Positions 1 to 8,183 of a stretch of 34,910 nucleotides of DNA are shown here, piece after piece. The first letter of the stretch is position 1. The number at the start of each line of letters is the position of its first letter. The notes under the pieces are model-generated. The model was not told the origin of the DNA. It worked only from the letters and a program-made list of their open reading frames with translations, and searched no databases. The DNA lies in assembly GCA_009928855.1 (NCBI GenBank), contig SABV01000009.1, positions 1-34,910 on the forward strand. Reading direction: 5' to 3'. This DNA is from Erysipelotrichia bacterium. GTDB taxonomy: Bacteria > Muiribacteriota > Ozemobacteria > Ozemobacterales > Ozemobacteraceae. The position numbers and the translations under genes are program-made.

Positions 1-426
1 AAATGCAAAATACGCGGTTATGATGTAACCACTATAAATTCGGCTGTCAGTATTTCTGGCAATATGCCAGGCGGCACCATTGCGGGTGTTGACATCGACT
101 TTGCCAACGTAGAACCAATCAGAAGAGACCTGCGTGTTGTGCTTATAAGCACTGAACCCAGCGATGGTAATCGCGCCAGCTTTCTGCCGGGCGATACGGC
201 CAGAGTTTACATTCAGCAGGGTGGCAAAGACATTGTGCCCTACGTTGATATAGTAAGTGTCAATTATCGCGGTGAAGCCTTCTTCTCAGGCGTCATAACC
301 GGTTATCCAATCAAGGTTCTGGCGGTAAATATGACACTTGGCTATTTCAAAGTCACTTCAGAAGACATCACCGTTCAGGAAGACGGCAACTCTGCCTACA
401 CCGTCTCTCTACAGCTTACAAAGTAG
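1..426 (+). CDS. Unidentified beta-rich protein, 3' end only
   Basis: The reading frame is open from the first base of the window, so this is the C-terminal part (at least 141 residues) of a gene that begins upstream; the internal ATG at 64 is probably not the true start. The visible sequence is rich in Val, Ile, Thr, Gly and Asn with alternating hydrophobic residues, and looks like beta-sandwich material of the kind found in extracellular or cell-surface proteins (Ig-like or carboxypeptidase-regulatory-like folds). I see no catalytic motif and no membrane segment in this part. It ends at TAG 424-426, directly before a strong terminator shared with the convergent TPR gene. I do not recognise the family, and the surface location is an inference from composition only. 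Confidence 0.65.
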   Translation, partial: KCKIRGYDVTTINSAVSISGNMPGGTIAGVDIDFANVEPIRRDLRVVLISTEPSDGNRASFLPGDTARVYIQQGGKDIVPYVDIVSVNYRGEAFFSGVITGYPIKVLAVNMTLGYFKVTSEDITVQEDGNSAYTVSLQLTK

Positions 427-437
427 AAATTCTCAAA

Positions 438-475
438 CAAAAAGGGTCTGGCCAATATGGCCAGACCCTTTTTTG
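438..475. terminator. Bidirectional intrinsic terminator
   Basis: There is a near-perfect inverted repeat with arms AAAAAGGGTCTGGCC and GGCCAGACCCTTTTT around a 5-base AATAT loop. It is flanked by A residues on the left and T residues on the right, so it works as a stem plus U-tract on both strands. It lies between the convergent genes ending at 426 (plus) and 488 (minus) and should terminate both. Confidence 0.9.
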
Positions 476-487
476 TTTATACGTCTG

Positions 488-1033
488 TTATACCAGCAGA
501 CCCCTTGCATAGAGTGCTGCGTCAGTATCGGCATACTGGGTCAGAATGATATCTACATGCCGTTTTACGCCTTCTTTGTCACCACGTTTTTTGCAGATCA
601 ACCCAAGCTGGTAGTGGGCATTATCAACATATTCACAATTTGGATATTCACTGATAAGGCGGTTAAATTCAGCTTCTGCTTCAGCGAGTTTGTTTTTCTG
701 CAGCAGCTTTTTACCGTTAAAGTAGCATTCGTCAGCGATTTCAGAGGGGCCTTTACCAAGCGAGCGACTCAACTCAACATATTCATCTTTGCCGAAGTAA
801 GCTGCATCGGTATCAGGATAGTTTTCGAGCAAATACTCATACCAGTCAAGCGCCTTTTTTTCGTTACCTCTGCTTAAAGCAATCTTGGCAAGATTGTAGC
901 AGGCATTATCAGCAAGTCCGCTTTGCGGGTAATCTTTTAAAAAGGCCCTGAAAATGTCTTCAGCCTTATCGACGTCCCCCTGCCTGAACGCGGCAATTCC
1001 AGAATCCATCAACTGTTTTTCCTGTCCGGCCAT
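488..1033 (-). CDS. TPR-repeat protein
   Basis: This 181-residue soluble protein is made almost entirely of tetratricopeptide-like helix pairs: about residues 7-36 (GIAAFRQGDVDKAEDIF), 42-70, 103-132 and 138-168, with the typical small/large residue spacing and Tyr-Pro turns after the helices. TPR units mediate protein-protein contacts; the spacing resembles the YbgF/BamD group, but there is no signal peptide or lipobox, so it is probably cytoplasmic. It starts one base after the tgt stop codon with an AAGGAG ribosome site inside the end of tgt, so it is the last gene of the obgE-tgt operon. The specific partner cannot be told from the sequence. Confidence 0.85.
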   Translation of the reverse strand: MAGQEKQLMDSGIAAFRQGDVDKAEDIFRAFLKDYPQSGLADNACYNLAKIALSRGNEKKALDWYEYLLENYPDTDAAYFGKDEYVELSRSLGKGPSEIADECYFNGKKLLQKNKLAEAEAEFNRLISEYPNCEYVDNAHYQLGLICKKRGDKEGVKRHVDIILTQYADTDAALYARGLLV

Positions 1034-1034
1034 T

Positions 1035-2168
1035 TCAACACTCCTTGGTAAGGTATCTTTCGAGAAACTGATTTTTGAAACTCAAGAATCTTTTTTCGCC
1101 AAGAGACTTACGAATCTCACCCATAAGGTTAATCATAAATGTAATATTATGCAAACTTGCCATGCGTAATCCCAGAATTTCTCTGGCCTTGAATAAATGA
1201 CGCAAATATCCTCGGGAAAAGGTGCGACAGGCATAGCAGGAGCAACCGGCATCAATAGGCTCATCAGACTTTTGCCATCGTGCATTTAAAAGGCTGATAC
1301 GCCCATCGGAAGTAAACACCGTGGCATGACGGGCAATGCGGGTCGGGTGAACACAATCAAACATATCTATGCCGCGCTCAACACCCAAAAATAAATCTTC
1401 TGGAGTACCGACTCCCATCAGGTATCTGGGAAGCTTCACAGGCATTGATGGCATCATTCCGTCAAGCATTTCGACCATAAGCGGCTTTGGTTCGCCCACA
1501 GACAAACCTCCAACTGCAAGCCCCTCGAAGCCAATTTCCTCGGTTCGCCTGATCGATTCAAGTCTAAGCGGAAGATACATAGACCCCTGCACAATGCCAA
1601 ACAAAGCCTGACCATTACGCATTTCAGGGTGATCTCGGCGACAGCGTATGGCCCAGGCCACCGAACGCTCCATGGCTGCACGAGCAGTCTTTTCGTCTGC
1701 CGGGTATGGGCAACATTCATCAAATGCCATCATAATCTCGGCACCAATCGAGCGCTGAATGCGCATAGATTCCTCAGGCGATAACCAATGCCTGGCGCCA
1801 TCGATATGTGAAGAAAATTCTACACCCTCGTCGTTAATGCGGTTGAGCTTTTTTAAAGAAAAAACCTGAAAGCCACCAGAATCGGTCAACATGGGGCGAT
1901 CCCAGGCCATCATCTTGTGCAACCCACCGAAATGATCAAGCACATCTGTGCCAGGACGCAGCATCAGATGATATGTATTGCCAAGAATAATACTGGCACC
2001 GGCAGCTTTAATGTCTTCCGGGCAGAGAGTTTTAACCGTACCGGCAGTGCCTACCGGCATGAACACGGGGGTTTTGATCTCACCACGACGGGTCTGAATT
2101 TTCCCAACACGGCCCCAACACTCTTCTGATGAGTATTCAAGGGCAAACGAGAAATCTTTTTTTGTCAT
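1035..2168 (-). CDS. tgt: Queuine/preQ1 tRNA-guanine transglycosylase
   Basis: Exchanges the guanine at the wobble position (34) of GUN-anticodon tRNAs for preQ1, the first tRNA-bound step of queuosine synthesis. At 377 residues it has the usual bacterial length. The substrate-binding motif TDSGGFQ is at about 95-101, with catalytic Asp96; the nucleophile Asp271 is in DCVHPTR. The zinc site is formed by Cys309, Cys311, Cys314 and His340 (CSCYAC ... SLH). Its ATG overlaps the queA stop codon (ATGA), so the two consecutive pathway enzymes are translationally coupled. The preQ1-making genes (queD, queE, queC, queF) are not in this window. Confidence 0.97.
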   Translation of the reverse strand: MTKKDFSFALEYSSEECWGRVGKIQTRRGEIKTPVFMPVGTAGTVKTLCPEDIKAAGASIILGNTYHLMLRPGTDVLDHFGGLHKMMAWDRPMLTDSGGFQVFSLKKLNRINDEGVEFSSHIDGARHWLSPEESMRIQRSIGAEIMMAFDECCPYPADEKTARAAMERSVAWAIRCRRDHPEMRNGQALFGIVQGSMYLPLRLESIRRTEEIGFEGLAVGGLSVGEPKPLMVEMLDGMMPSMPVKLPRYLMGVGTPEDLFLGVERGIDMFDCVHPTRIARHATVFTSDGRISLLNARWQKSDEPIDAGCSCYACRTFSRGYLRHLFKAREILGLRMASLHNITFMINLMGEIRKSLGEKRFLSFKNQFLERYLTKEC

Positions 2169-3190
2169 ATAATTACCATCGAGTCACCGAAACTATAGAA
2201 TCGGTATTCCTTTTTTATTGCTTCGCTATAAAGGCCCAAAACTTTTTCACGACCGGCAAAAGCAGCAACCAGAACGATAAGGGTTGAGCGCGGCAAATGA
2301 AAATTAGTAATAAAACAGTCAACTGCTTTGAACTTATAGCCCGGCATAATAAAGCAGGATGTCGACTGCCAGCCGGTTTTTAGCTCACCAGCTTCGGAAA
2401 CAGATGATTCCAGGGTTCTTACTGTTGTGGTTCCGCATGCCCAGACACGTTTGCCAGCCTGGCGGGTTTTTTTAAACAACTCTGCGGTAGCTTCAGAAAT
2501 ATAAAACACTTCTTCGTGCATCTGGTGATCTTCAATTTCGTCAACTTCAACGGGTTTAAAAGTTCCGAGGCCAACATGAAGAACTATCTCAGCGACATTG
2601 ACCTGCTTTTTCGCCAGAGCTGCAAAAACCTGATCATCAAAATGCAAACCAGCTGTAGGAGCGGCAATAGAACCTTCTACGCCAGAATAAACCGTTTGAT
2701 ATCGATCAGGAGTGCTTTCGCGCGATGTTATGTATGGTGGCAAAGGCATTTGACCGTATTCTCTAAAAATCGCAACCGGGTCTTTGCCATCGACTGTTTT
2801 AAGAACACGAAGACCCGAATCAAGAATTTGCACAACCTCTACAACTGAGTTGCCGGGCAGAAGGTGGCGACGCCCCATACGAAATTTTTTGCCGGGTCGC
2901 ACCATGGCTTCAAAATAACCATTGTCGAGCTTTTTTACAAACAACACTTCGCTGCCGGCCGCGCTGAACTCTGAATCGACAGTAAAAATACGTGCAGGAA
3001 TCACTTTAGAGCTGTTAACTATCAGCAGATCCCCTTCCGAAAAATAATCAATGATGTCAGAAAATTTTCGATGTTCGGTTTTATCAGACAGACGGTTATA
3101 AACAAGCAATTTTGACGCCGATCTTTTACTGGCCGGGGTTTGTGCAATAAGTTCAGGTGGGAGCAAAAAATCGAATAAATCAGTTTTCAT
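2165..3190 (-). CDS. queA: S-adenosylmethionine:tRNA ribosyltransferase-isomerase
   Basis: Transfers and isomerises the ribosyl part of S-adenosylmethionine onto preQ1 in tRNA, giving epoxyqueuosine; it acts just after Tgt. The N-terminus MKTDLFDFLLPPELIAQTPA is typical of the family, as are the motifs GDLLIVNSSKVIPAR and AAPTAGLHF and the C-terminal GTTTVRTLES and TNFHLPRSTLIVLVAAFAG segments. The frame is open further upstream, but the ATG at 3190 gives the canonical N-terminus and has GGAAAC about eight bases upstream, so I use it (341 residues). The start lies inside the last codons of the LCP gene, and the end overlaps tgt. Confidence 0.97.
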   Translation of the reverse strand: MKTDLFDFLLPPELIAQTPASKRSASKLLVYNRLSDKTEHRKFSDIIDYFSEGDLLIVNSSKVIPARIFTVDSEFSAAGSEVLFVKKLDNGYFEAMVRPGKKFRMGRRHLLPGNSVVEVVQILDSGLRVLKTVDGKDPVAIFREYGQMPLPPYITSRESTPDRYQTVYSGVEGSIAAPTAGLHFDDQVFAALAKKQVNVAEIVLHVGLGTFKPVEVDEIEDHQMHEEVFYISEATAELFKKTRQAGKRVWACGTTTVRTLESSVSEAGELKTGWQSTSCFIMPGYKFKAVDCFITNFHLPRSTLIVLVAAFAGREKVLGLYSEAIKKEYRFYSFGDSMVII

Positions 3191-4295
3191 TTGTTGTTTC
3201 CGATGCTGTAACTGTAACAAGAGATGTTTCAGAGGCTATTATCGTTGGTTCAGTCGATATGTTGGCAGTTTCAGGCTCCAAGACTGTCAAACCTGCAGTA
3301 TCAACAGTCTCAGAAGCCGCCACAGAAAAACTTGCCACAAGTTCTACTGCGGCAAGATCAGAAAAAAGACTGCTACCAAGCTCAAGGGATTTATCCTGGT
3401 ATGGCATAAAATAACTGATTTTATCTACGTATCGTGCTTCGCCGGGTAATGAAACATTTTTGAATTTCACCTTAAAACTTTCAAAACCCTTGGCAAGAGT
3501 AAAGATTTCGGCAACCGAAAAATCAGTCTGAATATGGCCATAGGCTTCACTTACAATCTGAGGCAATTTAACAAAGAACCCTGGCGTAAGAACCTTTTCG
3601 AGCAAGACCCGCATAAATTTCTGCTGACGCTTGATTCTTCCAAGGTCTGCTGCTGCATCAGCCCTGAAACGGACATAATTAAGAGCGTTGCGCCCATCGA
3701 GATGGTTCATTCCAGCATTAAAATGAATATGCACCTTTCCCCAGTTATCATCGTAATGCATTGGCTTCTCAATATCGATGTCGATACCACCCATAATGTC
3801 TATGATATTTACAAAGCCCTGAAAACTAACCTCAACCGACCTGCTTATCTGAACACTCAGTAGATCTTCAAGCAAAGAACGCAAAACGGCCTGACCGTAA
3901 CGCGGCAGAATTTCGTTTATTTTACGGGCCTTTCCACTGATAAGAACCCTTGTATCACGGGGAATAGATACCATATTAACGCTGGATTTGGCGGGATTAA
4001 TGCCAAGAATGAAGATTGTATCTGCGCGATGTGTTCCGTCAACCGAATCGACGCCAAGCACCAGAACGTTTATATTGCCAATGCGCCGATAACCGCCGTT
4101 TTCAGCGTTCATTTCAGTCCAGTTCGCCCCAATAGGAGGCACGGTGCTGGCAAAAAACCATTTATTAATAATGCCCAGAAAAAAAGTCAGAGCAAGAACA
4201 ATAAAAGATAACTCAAAAAGTAATCCGCCCCCGCGAAAGCCCGAAAATAGGGACGGCAGATATTTTTTTCTGAAGACAAAATGGTTCTTTTTCAT
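3180..4295 (-). CDS. LytR-CpsA-Psr (LCP) family protein
   Basis: LCP proteins are membrane-anchored phosphotransferases that move polyprenyl-linked glycopolymers onto cell-wall acceptors; some are mis-annotated as transcription regulators. A basic N-terminus is followed by a membrane segment at about residues 24-46, which places the catalytic domain outside the membrane. LCP motifs are clear: VLVLGVDS, HRADTIF, VSIPRDTRV, the GGIDIDI segment, ALNYVRFR and DLGRIKRQQKFM, including the arginines expected to bind the pyrophosphate lipid. The last 55 or so residues are a low-complexity tail rich in Ser, Thr, Glu and Val with repeated SET/PET-like steps. It lies downstream of nadD-yqeK, an order I recall from Clostridia, but rsfS does not follow. 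No Shine-Dalgarno sequence is visible. The acceptor in a diderm is unknown. Confidence 0.92.
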   Translation of the reverse strand: MKKNHFVFRKKYLPSLFSGFRGGGLLFELSFIVLALTFFLGIINKWFFASTVPPIGANWTEMNAENGGYRRIGNINVLVLGVDSVDGTHRADTIFILGINPAKSSVNMVSIPRDTRVLISGKARKINEILPRYGQAVLRSLLEDLLSVQISRSVEVSFQGFVNIIDIMGGIDIDIEKPMHYDDNWGKVHIHFNAGMNHLDGRNALNYVRFRADAAADLGRIKRQQKFMRVLLEKVLTPGFFVKLPQIVSEAYGHIQTDFSVAEIFTLAKGFESFKVKFKNVSLPGEARYVDKISYFMPYQDKSLELGSSLFSDLAAVELVASFSVAASETVDTAGLTVLEPETANISTEPTIIASETSLVTVTASETTNEN

Positions 4296-4365
4296 GGCAA
4301 GAATATATTAGCAGAGAGAAGAGTCAAACTCCAGAAAAAATAGGCAAATAGGGAAATATAGAGCC

Positions 4366-5454
4366 TTACTTATCGCGACTAACCTGCTGTTTCAGCTGCA
4401 ATACTTTCTGGTAGCGATCTTCAAATGGCATATCAGCTTCTCTCAGGGCATCGTGGGCAGGCAGGCCTCTAGAAGGCTCAAGAGTATCAGCAACAGCCAG
4501 AATGCGGGTCAGCATACATGAATCAGACCTGGGAAAGGTATGATCTTTAACTGCTTCAACAACCTCAGGAGAAATCTCTGGAATCAAAGTTAGAATATAT
4601 GCCGCCGCAGCCGGGCCATGGGCCAGCATTGGCGTTTTCAGCTCACGTTCGTGCAACTCAAAACCGGCAGAGGCGACCAGAGTCATAATCTCAACATCTG
4701 TGGCATCTCTGAAAAGGTCATGAGCCAGCGCGGCCAGCAACGCCTGGCGCAAATCATAAGACTCTTCAACGGCATATTTCAAGGCTAGTCTTGCAACTCC
4801 ATGCATATGAGCCTGCAAACCCGCCGGAACAGCATCAAAACGCTTTTGAATAATTTTTAACCAGTCGTGATAATCTGCGCCAAGGCTACCGTAATAACCA
4901 TGTGAGAGAATCAGCAGCAAAACTTCAAAATCAAGATGCAGATTTGCAAAATCATGTTTTGCAAGTTTTTCTCTTATTGATGACGAGGAAATATCTGAAA
5001 ACTGGCAATCTGCCCAATGCAGATTAGCGGCTTCAACAGGTGATTGTCGGGCAAAACCTGGACGCTCAACAACGATAAAATCAGTAAGAGTTACCAGGTG
5101 CTCTATTTCACGCCAGGTTGGAAGTTCTAAAAGAGAATCTCCGCCAATTATCAAAAAAAATTCACGTTCAGGAAATCTCTCTTTAAGAACAGACAATGTT
5201 CTGACGGTATAAGACGGGCCGCCAAGCTCCATTTCGATATCTGACACGTAAAACTCTCTGTATGGCTTTAAAGCCGCCTGCAGAAGCGTTCTACGATGAT
5301 GGTAATCGAGAAGCCCACGGTTTTTATGAACAGCCTGAAAAACCGGAACGAACCACACTTCGTCGAGTTGAAATTCGGCAAAAGCGGCCATGGCAATTCT
5401 TAAATGCTGAATATGAACAGGATCGAAGCTGCCGCCGATAATACCGGTTCTCAA
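4366..5454 (-). CDS. nadD: NadD-YqeK fusion: nicotinate-nucleotide adenylyltransferase plus HD hydrolase
   Basis: Residues 1-185 form NadD, which makes deamido-NAD from nicotinate mononucleotide and ATP. The nucleotidyl-transferase motif is GGSFDPVHIQH (7-17; Gln16 replaces the usual Gly of HxGH), and ISSSSIR is at 155-161. Residues 195-362 form a YqeK-type HD domain with candidate metal ligands His216, His245-Asp246, His279, His305 and Asp323 (LAHD, LAHG, KDHT, VADTLEPSRG). YqeK proteins are known to hydrolyse diadenosine tetraphosphate. In many Firmicutes nadD and yqeK are adjacent genes; here they are one frame. The start is TTG, overlapping the obgE stop (TTGA), with GGGAG eight bases upstream; no ATG lies before the nucleotide-binding motif. 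A 70-bp gap follows before the LCP gene. Confidence 0.93.
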   Translation of the reverse strand: MRTGIIGGSFDPVHIQHLRIAMAAFAEFQLDEVWFVPVFQAVHKNRGLLDYHHRRTLLQAALKPYREFYVSDIEMELGGPSYTVRTLSVLKERFPEREFFLIIGGDSLLELPTWREIEHLVTLTDFIVVERPGFARQSPVEAANLHWADCQFSDISSSSIREKLAKHDFANLHLDFEVLLLILSHGYYGSLGADYHDWLKIIQKRFDAVPAGLQAHMHGVARLALKYAVEESYDLRQALLAALAHDLFRDATDVEIMTLVASAGFELHERELKTPMLAHGPAAAAYILTLIPEISPEVVEAVKDHTFPRSDSCMLTRILAVADTLEPSRGLPAHDALREADMPFEDRYQKVLQLKQQVSRDK

Positions 5455-6734
5455 TCAAAAAACTCCCTGTATTCAAACTCCATTTCACCAATCGAAAAAA
5501 TATCTTCGTCACTGGCATCAAGAGTCGCCAGCTCATCAATGAAACCCATCTTTTTTATTTTCTGCCTGAATACGGCAACCGCTTCATCGTTGGTAAAATC
5601 GGTCATGGCGACAAGGCGTTCAATTTCAGAACCGGTAACAAGCCAGCAACCATCACCATCTTCTTCAATTACAAAGGGTTCGAGATACTCATAAAGCTTT
5701 TCTTCTTCGTTCGGTGCAACAAGAGTTGGCGCGCGAAGATCTTTGAGCATGGTGCAGATAAATTTAAGAAGTTCATCGACACCTTCACGGGTTGCGCCCG
5801 AAACAGCAAAAACTTTTATGCCCCTTTTCTCAAGGGCTTCTTTGAAGTCTGGAAACAGCTCGCGAGAATCGGGTAGATCCATCTTGTTGGCGGCCACAAT
5901 TACAGGCTTGCCGGCAAGTTCTTCGGAAAATTCACGTAATTCCGCCATGATTATGTCGTAATTGTGCGTGATGTTTTCCATGTCGAGCTGACTGACGTCG
6001 ATAAGGTGCAACAGCACTCGTGTTCGCTCAATATGCTTAAGAAACTGAGTCCCGAGGCCACTACCAGAATGTGCCCCCTCAATCAGACCCGGAATATCGG
6101 CCATGCAGAAGGAGGCAAGTCCTTCTGGTTTAACAATACCTAGACAGGGAGTGAGCGTTGTAAATGGATAATCAGCAACTTTAGGACGCGCGTTACTTAC
6201 CGAACGCAAAAATGTGGATTTGCCGGCATTTGGCAAGCCAACAAGCCCAACGTCAGCAAGAAGCTTCAATTCAAGTCGCAACTGCAAAGCTTTTCCGGGC
6301 TCGCCTTTTTCGGCAATCCTGGGAGTTCGGCGCACCGGCGTCGCAAACCTTGCATTTCCCCATCCACCACGACCGCCCTTGGCAATAATTTCTCTCTGAC
6401 CCTTGTGATCCATGTCAACCAGCAGTCGACCTGTTTCAAGGTCATAAATAAGGGTTCCAACCGGAACCTTAACGGTCAGGTCTTTTCCGTTGGCTCCGGC
6501 CATATTCTTTTGCTGACCATTAACGCCGTTTTCTGCGTTGTAAATACGCGTAAAACTAAGTTCATAGAGAGTCGTCAAATCATCGGTAGCTTCGAAAATC
6601 AGATCGCCACCGCGGCCACCATCACCGCCGGCAGGACCGCCCATGGGCACGAATTTTTCGCGCCTGAAAGCGACAATACCATTGCCGCCGGTACCGGATG
6701 ATACTTGAATTGTGACTTCATCTACGAATTTCAT
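5451..6734 (-). CDS. obgE: Obg family GTPase
   Basis: Ribosome-associated GTPase involved in large-subunit maturation and stress signalling. The 427 residues show the three Obg domains: the glycine-rich Obg fold (1-158, with GGPAGGDGGRGGD and KGGRGGWGNARF), the G domain with GLPNAGKS (166-173), DIPGLIEGA and NKMD, and a C-terminal region of about 90 residues resembling the OCT domain of Gram-positive, cyanobacterial and Thermus Obg proteins. It is the first gene of the minus-strand operon. No ribosome-binding site precedes the ATG; instead a TATAAT box ends six bases before it, suggesting a leaderless mRNA. Confidence 0.96.
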   Translation of the reverse strand: MKFVDEVTIQVSSGTGGNGIVAFRREKFVPMGGPAGGDGGRGGDLIFEATDDLTTLYELSFTRIYNAENGVNGQQKNMAGANGKDLTVKVPVGTLIYDLETGRLLVDMDHKGQREIIAKGGRGGWGNARFATPVRRTPRIAEKGEPGKALQLRLELKLLADVGLVGLPNAGKSTFLRSVSNARPKVADYPFTTLTPCLGIVKPEGLASFCMADIPGLIEGAHSGSGLGTQFLKHIERTRVLLHLIDVSQLDMENITHNYDIIMAELREFSEELAGKPVIVAANKMDLPDSRELFPDFKEALEKRGIKVFAVSGATREGVDELLKFICTMLKDLRAPTLVAPNEEEKLYEYLEPFVIEEDGDGCWLVTGSEIERLVAMTDFTNDEAVAVFRQKIKKMGFIDELATLDASDEDIFSIGEMEFEYREFFD

Positions 6735-6740
6735 GGCGAG

Positions 6741-6769
6741 ATTATATCATTAAAAGAAAATAATAACCA
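6741..6769 (-). promoter_or_regulatory. Candidate obgE promoter (leaderless)
   Basis: Read on the minus strand, a perfect TATAAT (6741-6746) ends six bases before the obgE ATG. A weak TGGTTA -35 (three of six consensus matches) lies 17 bases upstream. Standard spacing would put the transcription start on the A of the ATG. The -10 is clear; the -35 is poor, so promoter activity is a moderate inference. Confidence 0.5.
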
Positions 6770-6797
6770 CTCAATTTTGTTATTACAGCAAAAGCAA

Positions 6798-6825
6798 TTG
6801 ACTGGCTACCCCCCGTAATGATAAA
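6798..6825 (+). promoter_or_regulatory. Candidate promoter of the DegT aminotransferase gene
   Basis: TTGACT (6798-6803), 16 bases, then GATAAA (6820-6825). The -35 matches the sigma-70 consensus in five of six positions and the -10 in four. The predicted start near 6832 leaves a leader of about 40 bases with GGAG at 6865-6868 before the ATG at 6874. Confidence 0.5.
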
Positions 6826-6873
6826 GTCTCTGTGTTATTTTTTTCACTAATCTTTGATGCTTTGGAGACACAG

Positions 6874-7980
6874 ATGAAAGTCCCTCTTCTTGATTTAAAG
6901 CCACAATACGCACAGATAAAAGAGCAGGTAATTCCGGAAATCCTTGAAATTATCGAAAGTCAGGGCTTTATTCTAGGCCCCAAGGTCGAGAAACTAGAAA
7001 AAGAAATGGCCGAATATATTGGCTGCAAGCACACGCTTGGCTGCTCATCCGGCACAGACGCTTTATTATTAGCACTTATGGCGCTGGACATAGGCAAGGG
7101 CGACGAAGTCATAACCACTCCATACACCTTTTTCGCCACCGCCGGTTCCATAGCAAGAGTTGGCGCCACAGCAAAGTTTGTCGATATAGAACCAGACACC
7201 TATCTGATGAAGGTAGACCAGATCGAAAAAGCCATAACAGCAAAAACGAAGGCAATTATGCCAGTTCACCTTTTTGGTCAGTGTGTAGACATGGAACCCC
7301 TGATGAAGATAGCTCAAAAGCACAATCTGAAAGTAATTGAAGATGCTGCGCAGGCAATTGGTGCAAAATATAATGGCAAAGACGCCGGAGTTTTCGGGGA
7401 CATCGGCTGCTTCAGCTTTTTCCCCAGCAAAAACCTCGGTTGTTTTGGCGATGGCGGCCTTGTTTCCACTAACAACACAGCTCTTTACGAACGCCTGAAA
7501 GGTTTGCGCGTCCATGGAGGGCAAGTTCAGTATCATCATCAGGAAGTCGGCCTGAACGCCCGCATAGACGCCCTGCAAGCTGCCGTAATCTCGGTAAAAC
7601 TCCCCCATCTCGCTGACTGGACAGAAGGGCGGCGCAAAAACGCCAGTCTCTACAACGAGCTTTTCAAAAACAACCCCGAAATAACTACGCCGGCAGAAAA
7701 ATCCGGTCGTTTTCACATCTACAACCAGTATATAATAAGAGCCAAGAACCGCGATGCTTTAAAAGCCCATTTAATGGAAAAAGAAATCGGATGTTCGGTT
7801 TACTACCCTCTTTCTCTGCACCAGCAGAAATGTTTCGCAAGCCTGGGTTATCAGAAGGGCGACTTCCCAGAATCAGAAAAAGCGGCAGACAGCACGATTG
7901 CCCTGCCTGTTTTTTCTGAGTTATCAGAAGCGCAAATCAAGTTTGTGGCGCAGACAATTAACGAATTCACCAGTAAATAG
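6874..7980 (+). CDS. DegT/DnrJ/EryC1/StrS family aminotransferase
   Basis: PLP-dependent sugar aminotransferase that converts a nucleotide-linked keto-sugar to an amino-sugar, normally for O-antigen, capsule or glycan modification. The 368 residues carry the family hallmarks: VPLLDLKPQY at the N-terminus, GCSSGTDALLLAL, TPYTFFATAGSI, VIEDAAQAIGAKY and the PLP-lysine motif SFFPSKNLGCFGDGG with Lys186. The frame extends upstream to a GTG, but the ATG at 6874 has GGAG five bases upstream and the canonical N-terminus, so I choose it. It has its own promoter and terminator and appears to be monocistronic. The keto-sugar substrate cannot be told; no dehydratase or acyltransferase is adjacent. Confidence 0.93.
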   Translation: MKVPLLDLKPQYAQIKEQVIPEILEIIESQGFILGPKVEKLEKEMAEYIGCKHTLGCSSGTDALLLALMALDIGKGDEVITTPYTFFATAGSIARVGATAKFVDIEPDTYLMKVDQIEKAITAKTKAIMPVHLFGQCVDMEPLMKIAQKHNLKVIEDAAQAIGAKYNGKDAGVFGDIGCFSFFPSKNLGCFGDGGLVSTNNTALYERLKGLRVHGGQVQYHHQEVGLNARIDALQAAVISVKLPHLADWTEGRRKNASLYNELFKNNPEITTPAEKSGRFHIYNQYIIRAKNRDALKAHLMEKEIGCSVYYPLSLHQQKCFASLGYQKGDFPESEKAADSTIALPVFSELSEAQIKFVAQTINEFTSK

Positions 7981-7997
7981 CCAGAAAAATTATCAAT

Positions 7998-8040
7998 AAA
8001 AATCGCCGGCCTCCGGATATTTCCATGGTCGGCGATTTTT
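7998..8040 (+). terminator. Intrinsic terminator of the DegT gene
   Basis: An inverted repeat with arms AAAAATCGCCGGCC and GGTCGGCGATTTTT (one G-U pair, 15-base loop) ends in a T run, 17 bases after the stop codon at 7980. The stem is long, and the A-tract on the 5' side means it could also work on the opposite strand. Confidence 0.88.
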
Positions 8041-8115
8041 GTCATCCTTCACTTCATTACTGAACTATTTTCACAGCTTTAATTTCATGCGCAATTTCCG
8101 AATGGAACTATTAGC

Positions 8116-8144
8116 TTGATTTACTATTTAGAACGTGCTAGAAT
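8116..8144 (+). promoter_or_regulatory. Promoter of the rimP-nusA-infB operon
   Basis: TTGATT (8116-8121), a 17-base spacer, then TAGAAT (8139-8144), with a TG one base upstream of the -10 (extended -10). The predicted start is near 8151, leaving a leader of about 93 bases before rimP. Each hexamer is close to the sigma-70 consensus and the spacing is ideal. Confidence 0.75.
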
Positions 8145-8183
8145 TGGCGCTCGACCAGCTTGAAGCGTAGATTAACGAAGACT

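Noticed and set aside
338-877. Plus-strand open frame opposite the TPR gene
   Set aside because: It runs through the strong terminator at 438-475 and mirrors the TPR coding sequence.
7069-7716. 215-codon open frame antisense to the DegT aminotransferase
   Set aside because: The plus strand encodes unmistakable PLP-enzyme motifs throughout; the antisense frame has a random-looking, Cys/Phe-rich product.
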